Shown one piece after another: positions 1 to 7,621 of a stretch of 11,679 bases of DNA (positions are counted from its first letter, which is position 1; every line of letters begins with the position of its first letter). The DNA is taken from the NCBI GenBank assembly GCA_021154065.1, contig JAJKJG010000194.1, positions 1 through 11,679 of the forward strand, read 5' to 3'. The notes under the pieces were generated by a model. That model ran no database searches, was not told the DNA's origin, and was given only the letters and a program-made list of their open reading frames with translations. Source of the stretch: Methylobacterium sp. GTDB lineage: Bacteria; Pseudomonadota; Alphaproteobacteria; Rhizobiales; Beijerinckiaceae. A program made the position numbers and the translations under genes.

Positions 1-1331
1 CGCTCGGCCTTGCCTGGGCGATTCCCTTCGCCGGCATCCTCCTGTCGATTGCGCTCGGTCCCCTCGGCTTCCGGCATCTCTGGGAGCATCACTACGGCAA
101 GATCGCCGCCGGCTGGGCGGCGGCGGTGATCCTGCCGATGCTCGCGACCGCCGGCGTGACCGCGACCGCCCATAGCCTCGCGCACGTGCTGCTGCTCGAA
201 TATCTGCCCTTCATCCTGCTCCTTCTGGCGCTCTTCACCGCCGCCGGCGGGATCGTCGTCACCGGCAACCTGCACGGCTCGCCCGCGGTCAACACCGCGC
301 TGCTTGCCATCGGGACCGGGCTCGCGAGCCTCATCGGCACGACCGGCGCCTCGATGGTGATGATCCGGCCGCTGCTGCGGGCGAACGACAATCGCCGCCA
401 CAACGTCCACGTCGTCGTGTTCTTCATCTTCCTCGTCTCGAACATCGGCGGCGCGCTGACGCCGCTCGGCGACCCGCCGCTCTTCCTCGGCTTTCTGCGC
501 GGCGTCGACTTCTTCTGGACGACGAAGCACCTCTTGCCGCAGACGCTGTTCCTGTCCTTCGTGCTGCTCGCCCTGTTCTTTGCCCTCGACAGCTGGTTCT
601 GCCGGCGCGAATCGGCCGAGTTCTTCGCGCCGGACCCGACGCCGGATCAGCCCCGGATCGGCGTTCGCGGGCTGCCGAACGTCGCTCTGATCTTCATCGC
701 GGTCGGCGCCATCCTGATGAGCGGCGCCTGGGATCCCGATCTCGACTTCCGCCTGCTCGGGGCCGAGATCGAATTCCAGAACGTCGTTCGCGACCTGATC
801 CTGATCGGCGTCGTGCTCGCCTCGTTGCGGCTCACCCCGCGCGCCGATCGCGCCGCGAACGGCTTCTCCTGGGAACCCATCCTCGAGGTCGCGAAGCTCT
901 TCGCCGGGATCTTCGTCTGCATCGTGCCGGTGATCGCGATGCTGAAGGCGGGCCCGGCCGGGCTGTTCGCGCCGCTCATCGGGGTCGTCGCGCACGCCGA
1001 CGGGACGCCGAGCCCCGCCGCCTATTTCTGGCTCACCGGCCTGCTCTCCTCGCTTCTCGACAATGCGCCGACCTACCTCGTCTTCTTCGAGCTTGCCGGC
1101 GGCGATCCGGCGCGGCTCATGGGCCCGCTCGCCCCGACCCTTGCCGCGATCTCGATGGGCGCCGTGTTCATGGGCGCCAACACCTATATGGGCAACGCGC
1201 CGAACTTCATGGTCTATGCCATCGCCCGCGAGGCCGGCGTCGGCATGCCGACCTTCTTCGGCTACATCGCCTGGTCGGGGCTGATCCTGCTGCCCGCCTT
1301 CGCGCTCGTCACGCTGCTTTTTCTCCGCTGA
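1..1331 (+). CDS. Putative sodium:proton antiporter / citrate-transporter-like permease (5' truncated)
   Basis: Polytopic inner-membrane protein of the ion-transporter superfamily, of the kind usually annotated as sodium:proton antiporter or putative citrate transporter (CitMHS_2-like). The open frame runs from base 3 at the left edge, so the N-terminus is missing; an internal ATG at 126 is not the real start, because the 41 codons before it already read as typical family sequence (hydrophobic helix, then GFRHLWEHHYGK). About 442 residues are visible, mostly hydrophobic helices. Family-like motifs, numbered from base 3, are NIGG at about 147 followed by a GDPP loop at about 156, and in the second half DNAPTY at about 353 followed by MGANTYMGNAPN. 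These are the paired re-entrant-loop signatures of the superfamily. The transported ion is not readable from sequence. A second, unlike permease of the same superfamily follows 104 bp downstream. Confidence 0.85.
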   Translation, partial: LGLAWAIPFAGILLSIALGPLGFRHLWEHHYGKIAAGWAAAVILPMLATAGVTATAHSLAHVLLLEYLPFILLLLALFTAAGGIVVTGNLHGSPAVNTALLAIGTGLASLIGTTGASMVMIRPLLRANDNRRHNVHVVVFFIFLVSNIGGALTPLGDPPLFLGFLRGVDFFWTTKHLLPQTLFLSFVLLALFFALDSWFCRRESAEFFAPDPTPDQPRIGVRGLPNVALIFIAVGAILMSGAWDPDLDFRLLGAEIEFQNVVRDLILIGVVLASLRLTPRADRAANGFSWEPILEVAKLFAGIFVCIVPVIAMLKAGPAGLFAPLIGVVAHADGTPSPAAYFWLTGLLSSLLDNAPTYLVFFELAGGDPARLMGPLAPTLAAISMGAVFMGANTYMGNAPNFMVYAIAREAGVGMPTFFGYIAWSGLILLPAFALVTLLFLR

Positions 1332-1400
1332 AGGCGATGCTCCCTGACTTGGCCGGTTGACTTGGCCAGGACCATACGGAACGGTTCCGCGGGCTGACGG

Positions 1401-1419
1401 CGGCGCCGTAAAGGCGCCG
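1401..1419 (+). other. Short perfect hairpin upstream of the second permease
   Basis: A 7-bp perfect stem (CGGCGCC/GGCGCCG) encloses a GTAAA loop and ends 16 bases before the ATG at 1436. No T-tract follows, so it is a poor intrinsic terminator; it could be a leader structure or chance pairing in GC-rich DNA. The same 104-bp gap has a direct repeat of TGACTTGGCC (1345-1354 and 1358-1367) and a weak promoter-like pair CTTGGC (1348) and CCATAC (1372) 18 bases apart. Confidence 0.35.
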
Positions 1420-1435
1420 ATGCGGGGGGCAAGGA

Positions 1436-2773
1436 ATGGCCGAGCACGGCGCGATCTCTCACGTCTTCTTCGGTCTTGACCCGATGTGGGTTTCGACCGT
1501 CCTGCTCCTGATCACCTACGCGACCATCATCACCGAGAAGGTCAACCGGTCGATCATCGCGCTTCTCGGCGCCGGCGTGATGATCCTGGTCGGCGTGCTG
1601 AACCAGGAAGAGGCGATCCGCGGGATCGACTTCAACACCATCGGTCTCCTCACCGGCATGATGATCCTGGTCTCGATCTCGCGCCGCTCCGGCATGTTCG
1701 AGTACATGGCGGTATGGGCGGCAAAGAAGGCAAAGGCGCACCCGGCCGGCATCCTGCTCCTGCTCCAGGTCGTGACCGCGGTGCTCTCGGCGCTCCTCGA
1801 CAACGTTACGACGGTGCTTCTGATCGTGCCGGTGACGCTCGCAATCACCCGCGAGCTCAAGGTTCCGCCCTATCCCTACCTCTTCGCCGAGGTGTTCGCC
1901 TCGAACATCGGCGGCACCGCGACGCTCATCGGCGATCCGCCGAACATCCTGATCGGCTCGCTCGTCGGGCTCTCCTTCAACCAGTTCCTGATCCATCTGA
2001 CGCCGGTGATCGTCGTCGTCATGGCGGCGCAGCTCGTGATGATCCACCTGCTCTGGGGCAAGGACATGAAGGCAACGCCGGAGGCGGAGGCGCGGGTCAT
2101 GGCGATGCACGCCGGCGACACGATCCTCGATCCGGTCCTGCTCAAGCAGTCGCTCGTGGTGATCGGCGTCGTGATCCTCGGCTTCGTCTTCGCGCGGCCG
2201 CTGCGGGTCGAGCCGGCGACGGTCGCGATGTTCGGCGCCGCCGTGCTGATGTTCCTCGACAACAAGCAGCACGAGAGCGAGCACGCCTCGCAGAACATCC
2301 ACAAGACCTTCTCGGACGTCGAGTGGATCACGATCTTCTTCTTCATCGGCCTGTTCGTCGTCGTGCACGGCGTCGAGGTCGGCGGGCTCCTGAAGCTTCT
2401 CGCCGACCAGCTCGTCGCCGCGACCGGCGGCGACCTGGCGAGGACCGGCTACGCCATCCTGTGGGCCTCGGCGGTGCTCTCGGCGATCGTCGACAACATC
2501 CCGTTCGTCGCGACCATGATCCCGCTGATCAAGAACCTGGCGCCGGCCTTCGGCCCGGACAACATCCAGCCCTTGTGGTGGTGCCTGTCGCTCGGCGCCT
2601 GCCTCGGCGGCAACGGCACGCTGATCGGCGCCTCGGCGAACCTCACCGTCGCCGGCATCGCCGAGCGCAACGGCATCAATTTCAGCTTCGTCAAGTACAC
2701 GCTGTACGCGTTCCCGATGATGCTGGTCAGCGTCGCGATCAGCCACGTCTATGTGTGGTGGCGGTATTTCTGA
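1436..2773 (+). CDS. SLC13/ArsB-NhaD-type permease
   Basis: A 445-residue integral membrane transporter of the CitMHS/ArsB/SLC13 group in the ion-transporter superfamily, probably an anion or ion/proton permease. It shows the internal two-fold repeat of these carriers: first half with LLDNVTT (D122, N123), NIGGTATLIGDPPN (157-170); second half with VDNIPFVATM (D353, N354) and GGNGTLIGASAN (391 onward). About 10-12 hydrophobic segments are visible. The chosen ATG is preceded by AAGGA, but with almost no spacer; a G-run at 1424-1428 or the later in-frame ATG at residue 17 are alternatives, the latter giving an N-terminus that starts just before the first membrane helix. It follows another permease on the same strand and is convergent with an FAD oxidoreductase. 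The substrate cannot be told; an arsenite role is not supported by neighbours. Confidence 0.85.
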   Translation: MAEHGAISHVFFGLDPMWVSTVLLLITYATIITEKVNRSIIALLGAGVMILVGVLNQEEAIRGIDFNTIGLLTGMMILVSISRRSGMFEYMAVWAAKKAKAHPAGILLLLQVVTAVLSALLDNVTTVLLIVPVTLAITRELKVPPYPYLFAEVFASNIGGTATLIGDPPNILIGSLVGLSFNQFLIHLTPVIVVVMAAQLVMIHLLWGKDMKATPEAEARVMAMHAGDTILDPVLLKQSLVVIGVVILGFVFARPLRVEPATVAMFGAAVLMFLDNKQHESEHASQNIHKTFSDVEWITIFFFIGLFVVVHGVEVGGLLKLLADQLVAATGGDLARTGYAILWASAVLSAIVDNIPFVATMIPLIKNLAPAFGPDNIQPLWWCLSLGACLGGNGTLIGASANLTVAGIAERNGINFSFVKYTLYAFPMMLVSVAISHVYVWWRYF

Positions 2774-2786
2774 GGCGTTCCAGGCT

Positions 2787-2802
2787 CTCGCGTTTTCGCG
2801 AG
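2787..2802. terminator. Candidate bidirectional terminator between convergent genes
   Basis: A perfect 6-bp stem CTCGCG/CGCGAG with a TTTT loop fills the 29-bp gap between the stop codon of the permease (2771-2773) and the stop of the minus-strand oxidoreductase (2803-2805). Its position between two convergent stops suggests shared termination. There is no downstream T-run on either strand, so efficiency is uncertain. Confidence 0.45.
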
Positions 2803-3897
2803 CTACGGCGCCACCCGTCCGGCCACGTCCTCGGCCAGTGACAGCGCGCACGTCAGCCCGGGCGATTCGATGCCGAAGAGGTGGACGAGGCCCGAGAGGC
2901 CGTGCTCGGCCGGCCCGTCGATGACGAAATCGGCCGGCGGCTCGCCCGGACCCGTGAGCTTCGGGCGAATGCCGGAATAATCCGGAACCAGCACGCCGTC
3001 GGGCAGCCCCGGCCACCAGCGCCGGATCGAGGCGTAGAACAGCGCCGCCCGGTTCGGGTCGACCTCGTAGGCCTCCTCCTCGATCCACTCGACGTCCGGG
3101 CCGAAGCGCATGCGTCCGGCAAGATCGAGGGTCAGGTGCGTGCCGAGACCGCCCTCGACCGGCGCCGGATAGATCAGGTGCGAAAAGGCCGGCCGCCCGA
3201 GGCAGCCGAAATAATTGCCCTTCGCCAATACGAGCTTCGGCACGCGCTCCGGGGGATAGCCGTCGGTTGCGAGCGCCAGCGCCTGCGCGCCGAGGCTCGC
3301 GCTGTTGACGACCGCGTCGAGCGGCATTTCGCCCGCCTCGGCGCCGCCGAAGTGGACCTCCCAGCCACGTCCGGCGCGGGTCAGCCGCTCGATCGTGGTG
3401 TTGAAGGCGATGACGCCGCCGGCGTCCTCGAGGTCGCCCTGGAGGGCCAGCATGAAAGCGTGGCTGTCGATGATGCCGGTCTCCGGCGAATGCACCGCCG
3501 CGATCGCCGAAAGTTCGGGCTCCATGGCGCGCAGCTCGTTGCCGCCGACGAGCGCCAGCCCCTCGACGCCGTTCGCCACGCCTTGCTGGTGGATGCTCTC
3601 GATCTTCGCCCGCTCGAGGTCGTTCGTCGCGACGATGAGCTTGCCGCATTTCTTGTGCGGCACGCCGTGGCTCTCGCAGTAGGTGTAGAGCAAGCGCCGC
3701 CCGGCGACGCAGTGGCGCGCGCGCACCGAGTTAGTCGGATAATACATCCCACCGTGGATGACCTCGCTGTTGCGCGACGACACGCCATTGCCGATGCCGG
3801 CGGTCTTCTCGGCGACGATGACGGCGTGGCCGCGCAACGCGAGCGCGCGGGCGCAGGCGAGGCCTACGACGCCGGCGCCGACGACGAGAACGTCCAT
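2803..3897 (-). CDS. FAD-dependent oxidoreductase, L-2-hydroxyglutarate oxidase-like (DAO family)
   Basis: A 364-residue flavoprotein of the DAO superfamily. The N-terminus is a Rossmann FAD-binding fold, VVGAGVVGLACARAL (GxGxxG at residues 7-12), with an acidic residue (E30) ending the second strand. Further motifs resemble L-2-hydroxyglutarate dehydrogenase/LhgO: NSEVIHGGMYY, CGKLIVAT, TGIIDSHAF and the C-terminal LFGIESPGLT. These support oxidation of a 2-hydroxy acid, but the exact substrate is inference, so no symbol is given. An upstream in-frame ATG at 3975 would add 26 residues lying inside a palindromic repeat, so the ATG at 3897 directly before the FAD fold is preferred. It lies downstream of pckA on the same strand, with a repeat element in the 123-bp gap; cotranscription is possible but not shown. 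Confidence 0.85.
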   Translation of the reverse strand: MDVLVVGAGVVGLACARALALRGHAVIVAEKTAGIGNGVSSRNSEVIHGGMYYPTNSVRARHCVAGRRLLYTYCESHGVPHKKCGKLIVATNDLERAKIESIHQQGVANGVEGLALVGGNELRAMEPELSAIAAVHSPETGIIDSHAFMLALQGDLEDAGGVIAFNTTIERLTRAGRGWEVHFGGAEAGEMPLDAVVNSASLGAQALALATDGYPPERVPKLVLAKGNYFGCLGRPAFSHLIYPAPVEGGLGTHLTLDLAGRMRFGPDVEWIEEEAYEVDPNRAALFYASIRRWWPGLPDGVLVPDYSGIRPKLTGPGEPPADFVIDGPAEHGLSGLVHLFGIESPGLTCALSLAEDVAGRVAP

Positions 3898-3908
3898 CAG
3901 ACCCGCCT

Positions 3909-4012
3909 CGTCATCCCGGACGCCGCGCGAGCGGCGATCCGGGATCTCGTCGGGATTGGCTCTGCGTCGGCGCAATATCCCGGATCGGCGCTTCGCGCCC
4001 TCCGGGATGACG
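3909..4012. repeat. Composite palindromic intergenic repeat (REP/BIME-like), pckA-oxidoreductase gap
   Basis: Two hairpins built on the same 8-mer fill the gap. Hairpin 1 (3913-3945) pairs ATCCCGGA with TCCGGGAT and then CGCCGC with GCGGCG, closed by a GCGA tetraloop, with one bulged A at 3937. Hairpin 2 (3977-4008) repeats ATCCCGGA/TCCGGGAT around GGCGC/GCGCC. The outer ends are themselves a 12-bp inverted repeat (CGTCATCCCGGA at 3909-3920, TCCGGGATGACG at 4001-4012), so the whole ~104 bp can also fold end to end. I recall similar CATCCCGGA...TCCGGGATG elements between genes in Rhizobiales genomes. It lies just past the pckA stop and could shield or terminate the pckA transcript. Confidence 0.75.
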
Positions 4013-4020
4013 CGTCGGCG

Positions 4021-5631
<1,611 letters not shown>

Positions 5632-5637
5632 GGGCAT

Positions 5638-5643
5638 CCTCCT
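5638..5643 (-). promoter_or_regulatory. Ribosome binding site that decides the pckA start
   Basis: AGGAGG on the minus strand. It abuts the ATG at 5637 (spacer zero, too short) and lies six bases from the in-frame GTG at 5631 (ideal), so GTG is the likely initiation codon of pckA. Confidence 0.7.
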
Positions 5644-5653
5644 CGGCCGCTTG

Positions 5654-5686
5654 CCGCCCGTTCCGCGGCGGCGCGGCCCCGGGCGG
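5654..5686 (-). other. GC-rich stem in the pckA leader
   Basis: On the minus strand CCGCCCG (5686-5680) can pair with CGGGCGG (5660-5654) around a 19-base loop that is itself GC-rich. It falls between the candidate promoters and the AGGAGG site, so it would lie in the pckA 5' leader. Such pairing is easy to find in DNA of this composition, so a regulatory role is only a possibility. Confidence 0.3.
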
Positions 5687-5716
5687 GCCGCCGGCTCGTT
5701 GTGCTTTGCGGCTGCT

Positions 5717-5745
5717 CGATAGACCGTCCGGCCCGGCCGCTCAAG
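5717..5745 (-). promoter_or_regulatory. Candidate sigma-70 promoter of pckA (proximal)
   Basis: Minus-strand CTTGAG, 17 bases, CTATCG: nine of twelve positions match the rhizobial CTTGAC-N17-CTATAT consensus at the exact spacing. The predicted transcript would have a leader of roughly 80 bases before the GTG at 5631. It sits in the 199-bp gap between the HugZ-like gene and pckA. Confidence 0.5.
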
Positions 5746-5758
5746 GTTCAAAGGCCTG

Positions 5759-5786
5759 GAATAGAAGCGGTTGTCCTCCGGTCAAT
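5759..5786 (-). promoter_or_regulatory. Candidate second pckA promoter (distal)
   Basis: Minus-strand ATTGAC, 16 bases, CTATTC: nine of twelve matches to the rhizobial consensus but with one base less spacing. It lies about 40 bp upstream of the proximal candidate, giving a possible tandem promoter arrangement for a gene whose expression is expected to respond to carbon source. Confidence 0.35.
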
Positions 5787-5830
5787 GCCGTCGCCGCGTT
5801 AAGGTGAACGCGCATGGCCAAGCTTCGGTT

Positions 5831-6571
5831 TCACGGCGGCGCCGCCCGCGCCGTGTCAGCCATCGCCTTCAGGACCTTGCGCAGCTCGCCCGGCCCGGTG
5901 ATGCGATGCCCAAAAGGCACCCGCACCGTGCGGTCGCCGGCCGCAAGGTCGAGGCCCTCGGGGTCGAGGCCGGTCGCGCGCCACTCGGCCTTGGGCGCCC
6001 CGGCGAGCCGCGTCGCGTAGAGCGCCAGCGCCTCGCGATGGTCGGCGTTCATGTGCTCGATCGCGCTCGCCTCGGCGGCGAGAAGCGCCTCGGCGCCGGT
6101 GAGGTCGGTGCGGATCTCGGCCGCCGTCAGGTCCTTCGCCCGGGCAAAGCCGCCGTTGAGGTGGCCCGCCGTCATCTCCAGGCGCCAGAACGAGAAATCG
6201 CCGAAGCCGGCATAGAGCCTCGCCTTCGGATGGCGGGCGAGGAAGCGCTCGCGGACGCGCTCGTCCGAGGTCCGCTCCGCCCGCCCGACGACCGTCAGCC
6301 GCGGATGGGCCAGGGGATCGCCCTTGCCGCGTTCCGCCAACAGGATGGAGGCGCGGGAGTCCTGCTCGAGGTTCTGCGTGTGGACCGAGAGCCGCGACGT
6401 GAGCAGCAGCGGCGAGCCGTCGTGATCCGTCGCGACGGTGACGAGCGAGGCGAAGGGGAACCCGCCGACCCGGTCGAGCGTCGCGAGCGCCCCCGCCCGG
6501 ATGGCGCGGAGGAGGGATTTTGCGATTCCGACGGCGTCGAACTCGGGGGCGGGGGGAGAGGCGCTTTCCAT
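5831..6571 (-). CDS. HugZ-family / pyridoxamine 5'-phosphate oxidase-like protein with DUF2470 domain
   Basis: A 246-residue cytosolic protein. Residues about 15-150 look like the split-barrel flavin/heme-binding fold of the PNPOx superfamily (GALATLDRVGGFPFASLVTVATD, LLLTSRLSVHTQNLEQDSRASILL, RLTVVGRAER, YAGFGDFSFWRLE). Residues about 165-235 match a DUF2470 tail with the hallmark HMNADH at 173-178. HugZ members of this architecture bind or degrade heme, but many relatives are uncharacterised; I see no histidine near the very C-terminus to match the heme ligand described for Helicobacter HugZ, so heme oxygenase activity is unproven. The ATG at 6571 has only a weak ribosome site. It lies upstream of pckA on the same strand with a 199-bp gap containing pckA promoter candidates. 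Confidence 0.85.
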   Translation of the reverse strand: MESASPPAPEFDAVGIAKSLLRAIRAGALATLDRVGGFPFASLVTVATDHDGSPLLLTSRLSVHTQNLEQDSRASILLAERGKGDPLAHPRLTVVGRAERTSDERVRERFLARHPKARLYAGFGDFSFWRLEMTAGHLNGGFARAKDLTAAEIRTDLTGAEALLAAEASAIEHMNADHREALALYATRLAGAPKAEWRATGLDPEGLDLAAGDRTVRVPFGHRITGPGELRKVLKAMADTARAAPP

Positions 6572-6604
6572 CGCAGCGTCCGGTGCTTACTCTGTGCGAC
6601 AGCT

Positions 6605-6823
6605 ATGACCCGACCGGCTCTCACAGAAAAGGTCCATCTGCGCCTGTCCGCGGAGGAGAAAACCAAGCTTCGGGCAGCCGCTGGTGCGGCCGGCACGTCA
6701 CTGAGCGACTTTATCCGCAACAGCGCGCTATCGGCTGCGGACGAGAGCCGACCGTCGGCTTGGCCGGACCCCTCGGGAGGTGGCGGTCGGCGCCCAAAAG
6801 CCTTAATTAGGCCAGATCGCTGA
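6605..6823 (+). CDS. Small ribbon-helix-helix-like protein (MobC/CopG-type)
   Basis: A 72-residue reading frame. Residues 9-42 (KVHLRLSAEEKTKLRAAAG, then TSLSDFIRNSAL) fit the ribbon-helix-helix pattern: a short beta strand of alternating residues, a charged first helix, a glycine turn, then an S-x-S-D-F/Y-I/L-R helix as in MobC relaxosome proteins and CopG/DUF1778-type antitoxins. The tail (about 45-72) is Gly/Pro/Arg-rich and low in complexity. By my count 25 of 73 codons end in A or T, clearly more than in chvI or pckA, suggesting a different origin. No toxin or relaxase partner is adjacent and no good ribosome site precedes the ATG. It starts 33 bp from the divergent HugZ-like gene and ends 73 bp before chvI. 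Probably real; DNA binding is inferred and the target is unknown. Confidence 0.65.
   Translation: MTRPALTEKVHLRLSAEEKTKLRAAAGAAGTSLSDFIRNSALSAADESRPSAWPDPSGGGGRRPKALIRPDR
6800..6812. other. Small AT-centred palindrome before chvI
   Basis: GCCT-TAATT-AGGC is a perfect inverted repeat with an AT-rich centre in otherwise GC-rich DNA, about 85 bp upstream of the chvI start and inside the 3' end of the RHH-like gene. It could be a protein-binding site for the chvI promoter region; no clear -35/-10 pair was found nearby. Confidence 0.25.
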
Positions 6824-6882
6824 CGCCCACAGCATCCGATGAGCAGCGCGCGGCGTGGGTTCTCCCGGCCGCGCAGGCGTCC

Positions 6883-6888
6883 AAGGGA
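6883..6888 (+). promoter_or_regulatory. Ribosome binding site supporting the chvI start
   Basis: AAGGGA lies eight bases before the ATG at 6897, supporting it over the upstream in-frame ATG at 6855, which would add 14 residues before the receiver domain. Confidence 0.55.
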
Positions 6889-6896
6889 TCGTGTCC

Positions 6897-7595
6897 ATGC
6901 CCACCATCGCCCTCGTCGACGACGATCGCAACATCCTGACCTCCGTCTCGATCGCGCTCGAAGCGGAAGGCTACCGCATCCAGACCTACACCGACGGCGC
7001 CTCGGCGCTCGACGGGTTGCGCCATTCGCCGCCGGATCTTGCCATCTTCGACATCAAGATGCCGCGCATGGACGGCATGGAGCTGTTGCGGCGGCTGCGC
7101 CAGAAATCCGACCTGCCGGTGATCTTCCTGACCTCCAAGGACGAGGAGATCGACGAGCTCTTCGGGCTCAAGATGGGCGCCGACGACTTCATCCGGAAGC
7201 CGTTCTCGCAGCGCCTTCTCGTCGAGCGCGTCAAGGCGGTGCTGCGCCGCTTCGCGCCAAAGGACCAGACCGCGCCGAAGGAGGATTCGGCAAAGGCCCT
7301 CGAGCGCGGCCAGCTCGTTATGGATCCGGAGCGCCACACCTGCACCTGGAAGGGCGACCCCGTCACGCTCACCGTCACCGAGTTCCTGATCCTGCAGGCG
7401 CTCGCCCAGCGCCCGGGCGTCGTCAAGAGCCGCAACGCCCTCATGGACGCGGCCTATGACGACCAGGTCTATGTCGACGACCGTACCATCGACAGCCACA
7501 TCAAGCGCCTGCGCAAGAAGTTCAAGGTCGTCGACAACGCCTTCGACATGATCGAGACCCTCTACGGCGTCGGCTACCGCTTCAAGGAAAGCTGA
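6897..7595 (+). CDS. chvI: OmpR-family response regulator ChvI
   Basis: A 232-residue cytosolic transcription factor, partner of ChvG. Residues 1-120 form the receiver domain: acidic pocket D8-D10, phospho-acceptor D52 in [11 protein letters not shown]79 in FLTS and K101 in the RKPFS motif. Residues about 135-232 form the winged-helix DNA-binding domain ([53 protein letters not shown], ending GVGYRF). The sequence is very close to rhizobial ChvI as I know it, including [23 protein letters not shown]. In that group the system controls envelope, exopolysaccharide and acid-stress genes. chvG begins 26 bp downstream, so the pair is very likely cotranscribed. No convincing promoter was found upstream. 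Confidence 0.96.
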   Translation: MPTIALVDDDRNILTSVSIALEAEGYRIQTYTDGASALDGLRHSPPDLAIFDIKMPRMDGMELLRRLRQKSDLPVIFLTSKDEEIDELFGLKMGADDFIRKPFSQRLLVERVKAVLRRFAPKDQTAPKEDSAKALERGQLVMDPERHTCTWKGDPVTLTVTEFLILQALAQRPGVVKSRNALMDAAYDDQVYVDDRTIDSHIKRLRKKFKVVDNAFDMIETLYGVGYRFKES

Positions 7596-7621
7596 GCCCC
7601 GAGGCCCGAGCCGCACCGGCC

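Noticed and set aside
1345..1377. Promoter for the second permease (CTTGGC-N18-CCATAC)
   Set aside because: Spacing is one base too long and the -10 is poor; the 104-bp gap may instead be read through from the first permease.
1262..3649. A 795-codon minus-strand open frame across the second permease and into the oxidoreductase
   Set aside because: Low-complexity Arg/Asp/His/Ala sequence opposite and overlapping real genes; a GC-rich shadow.
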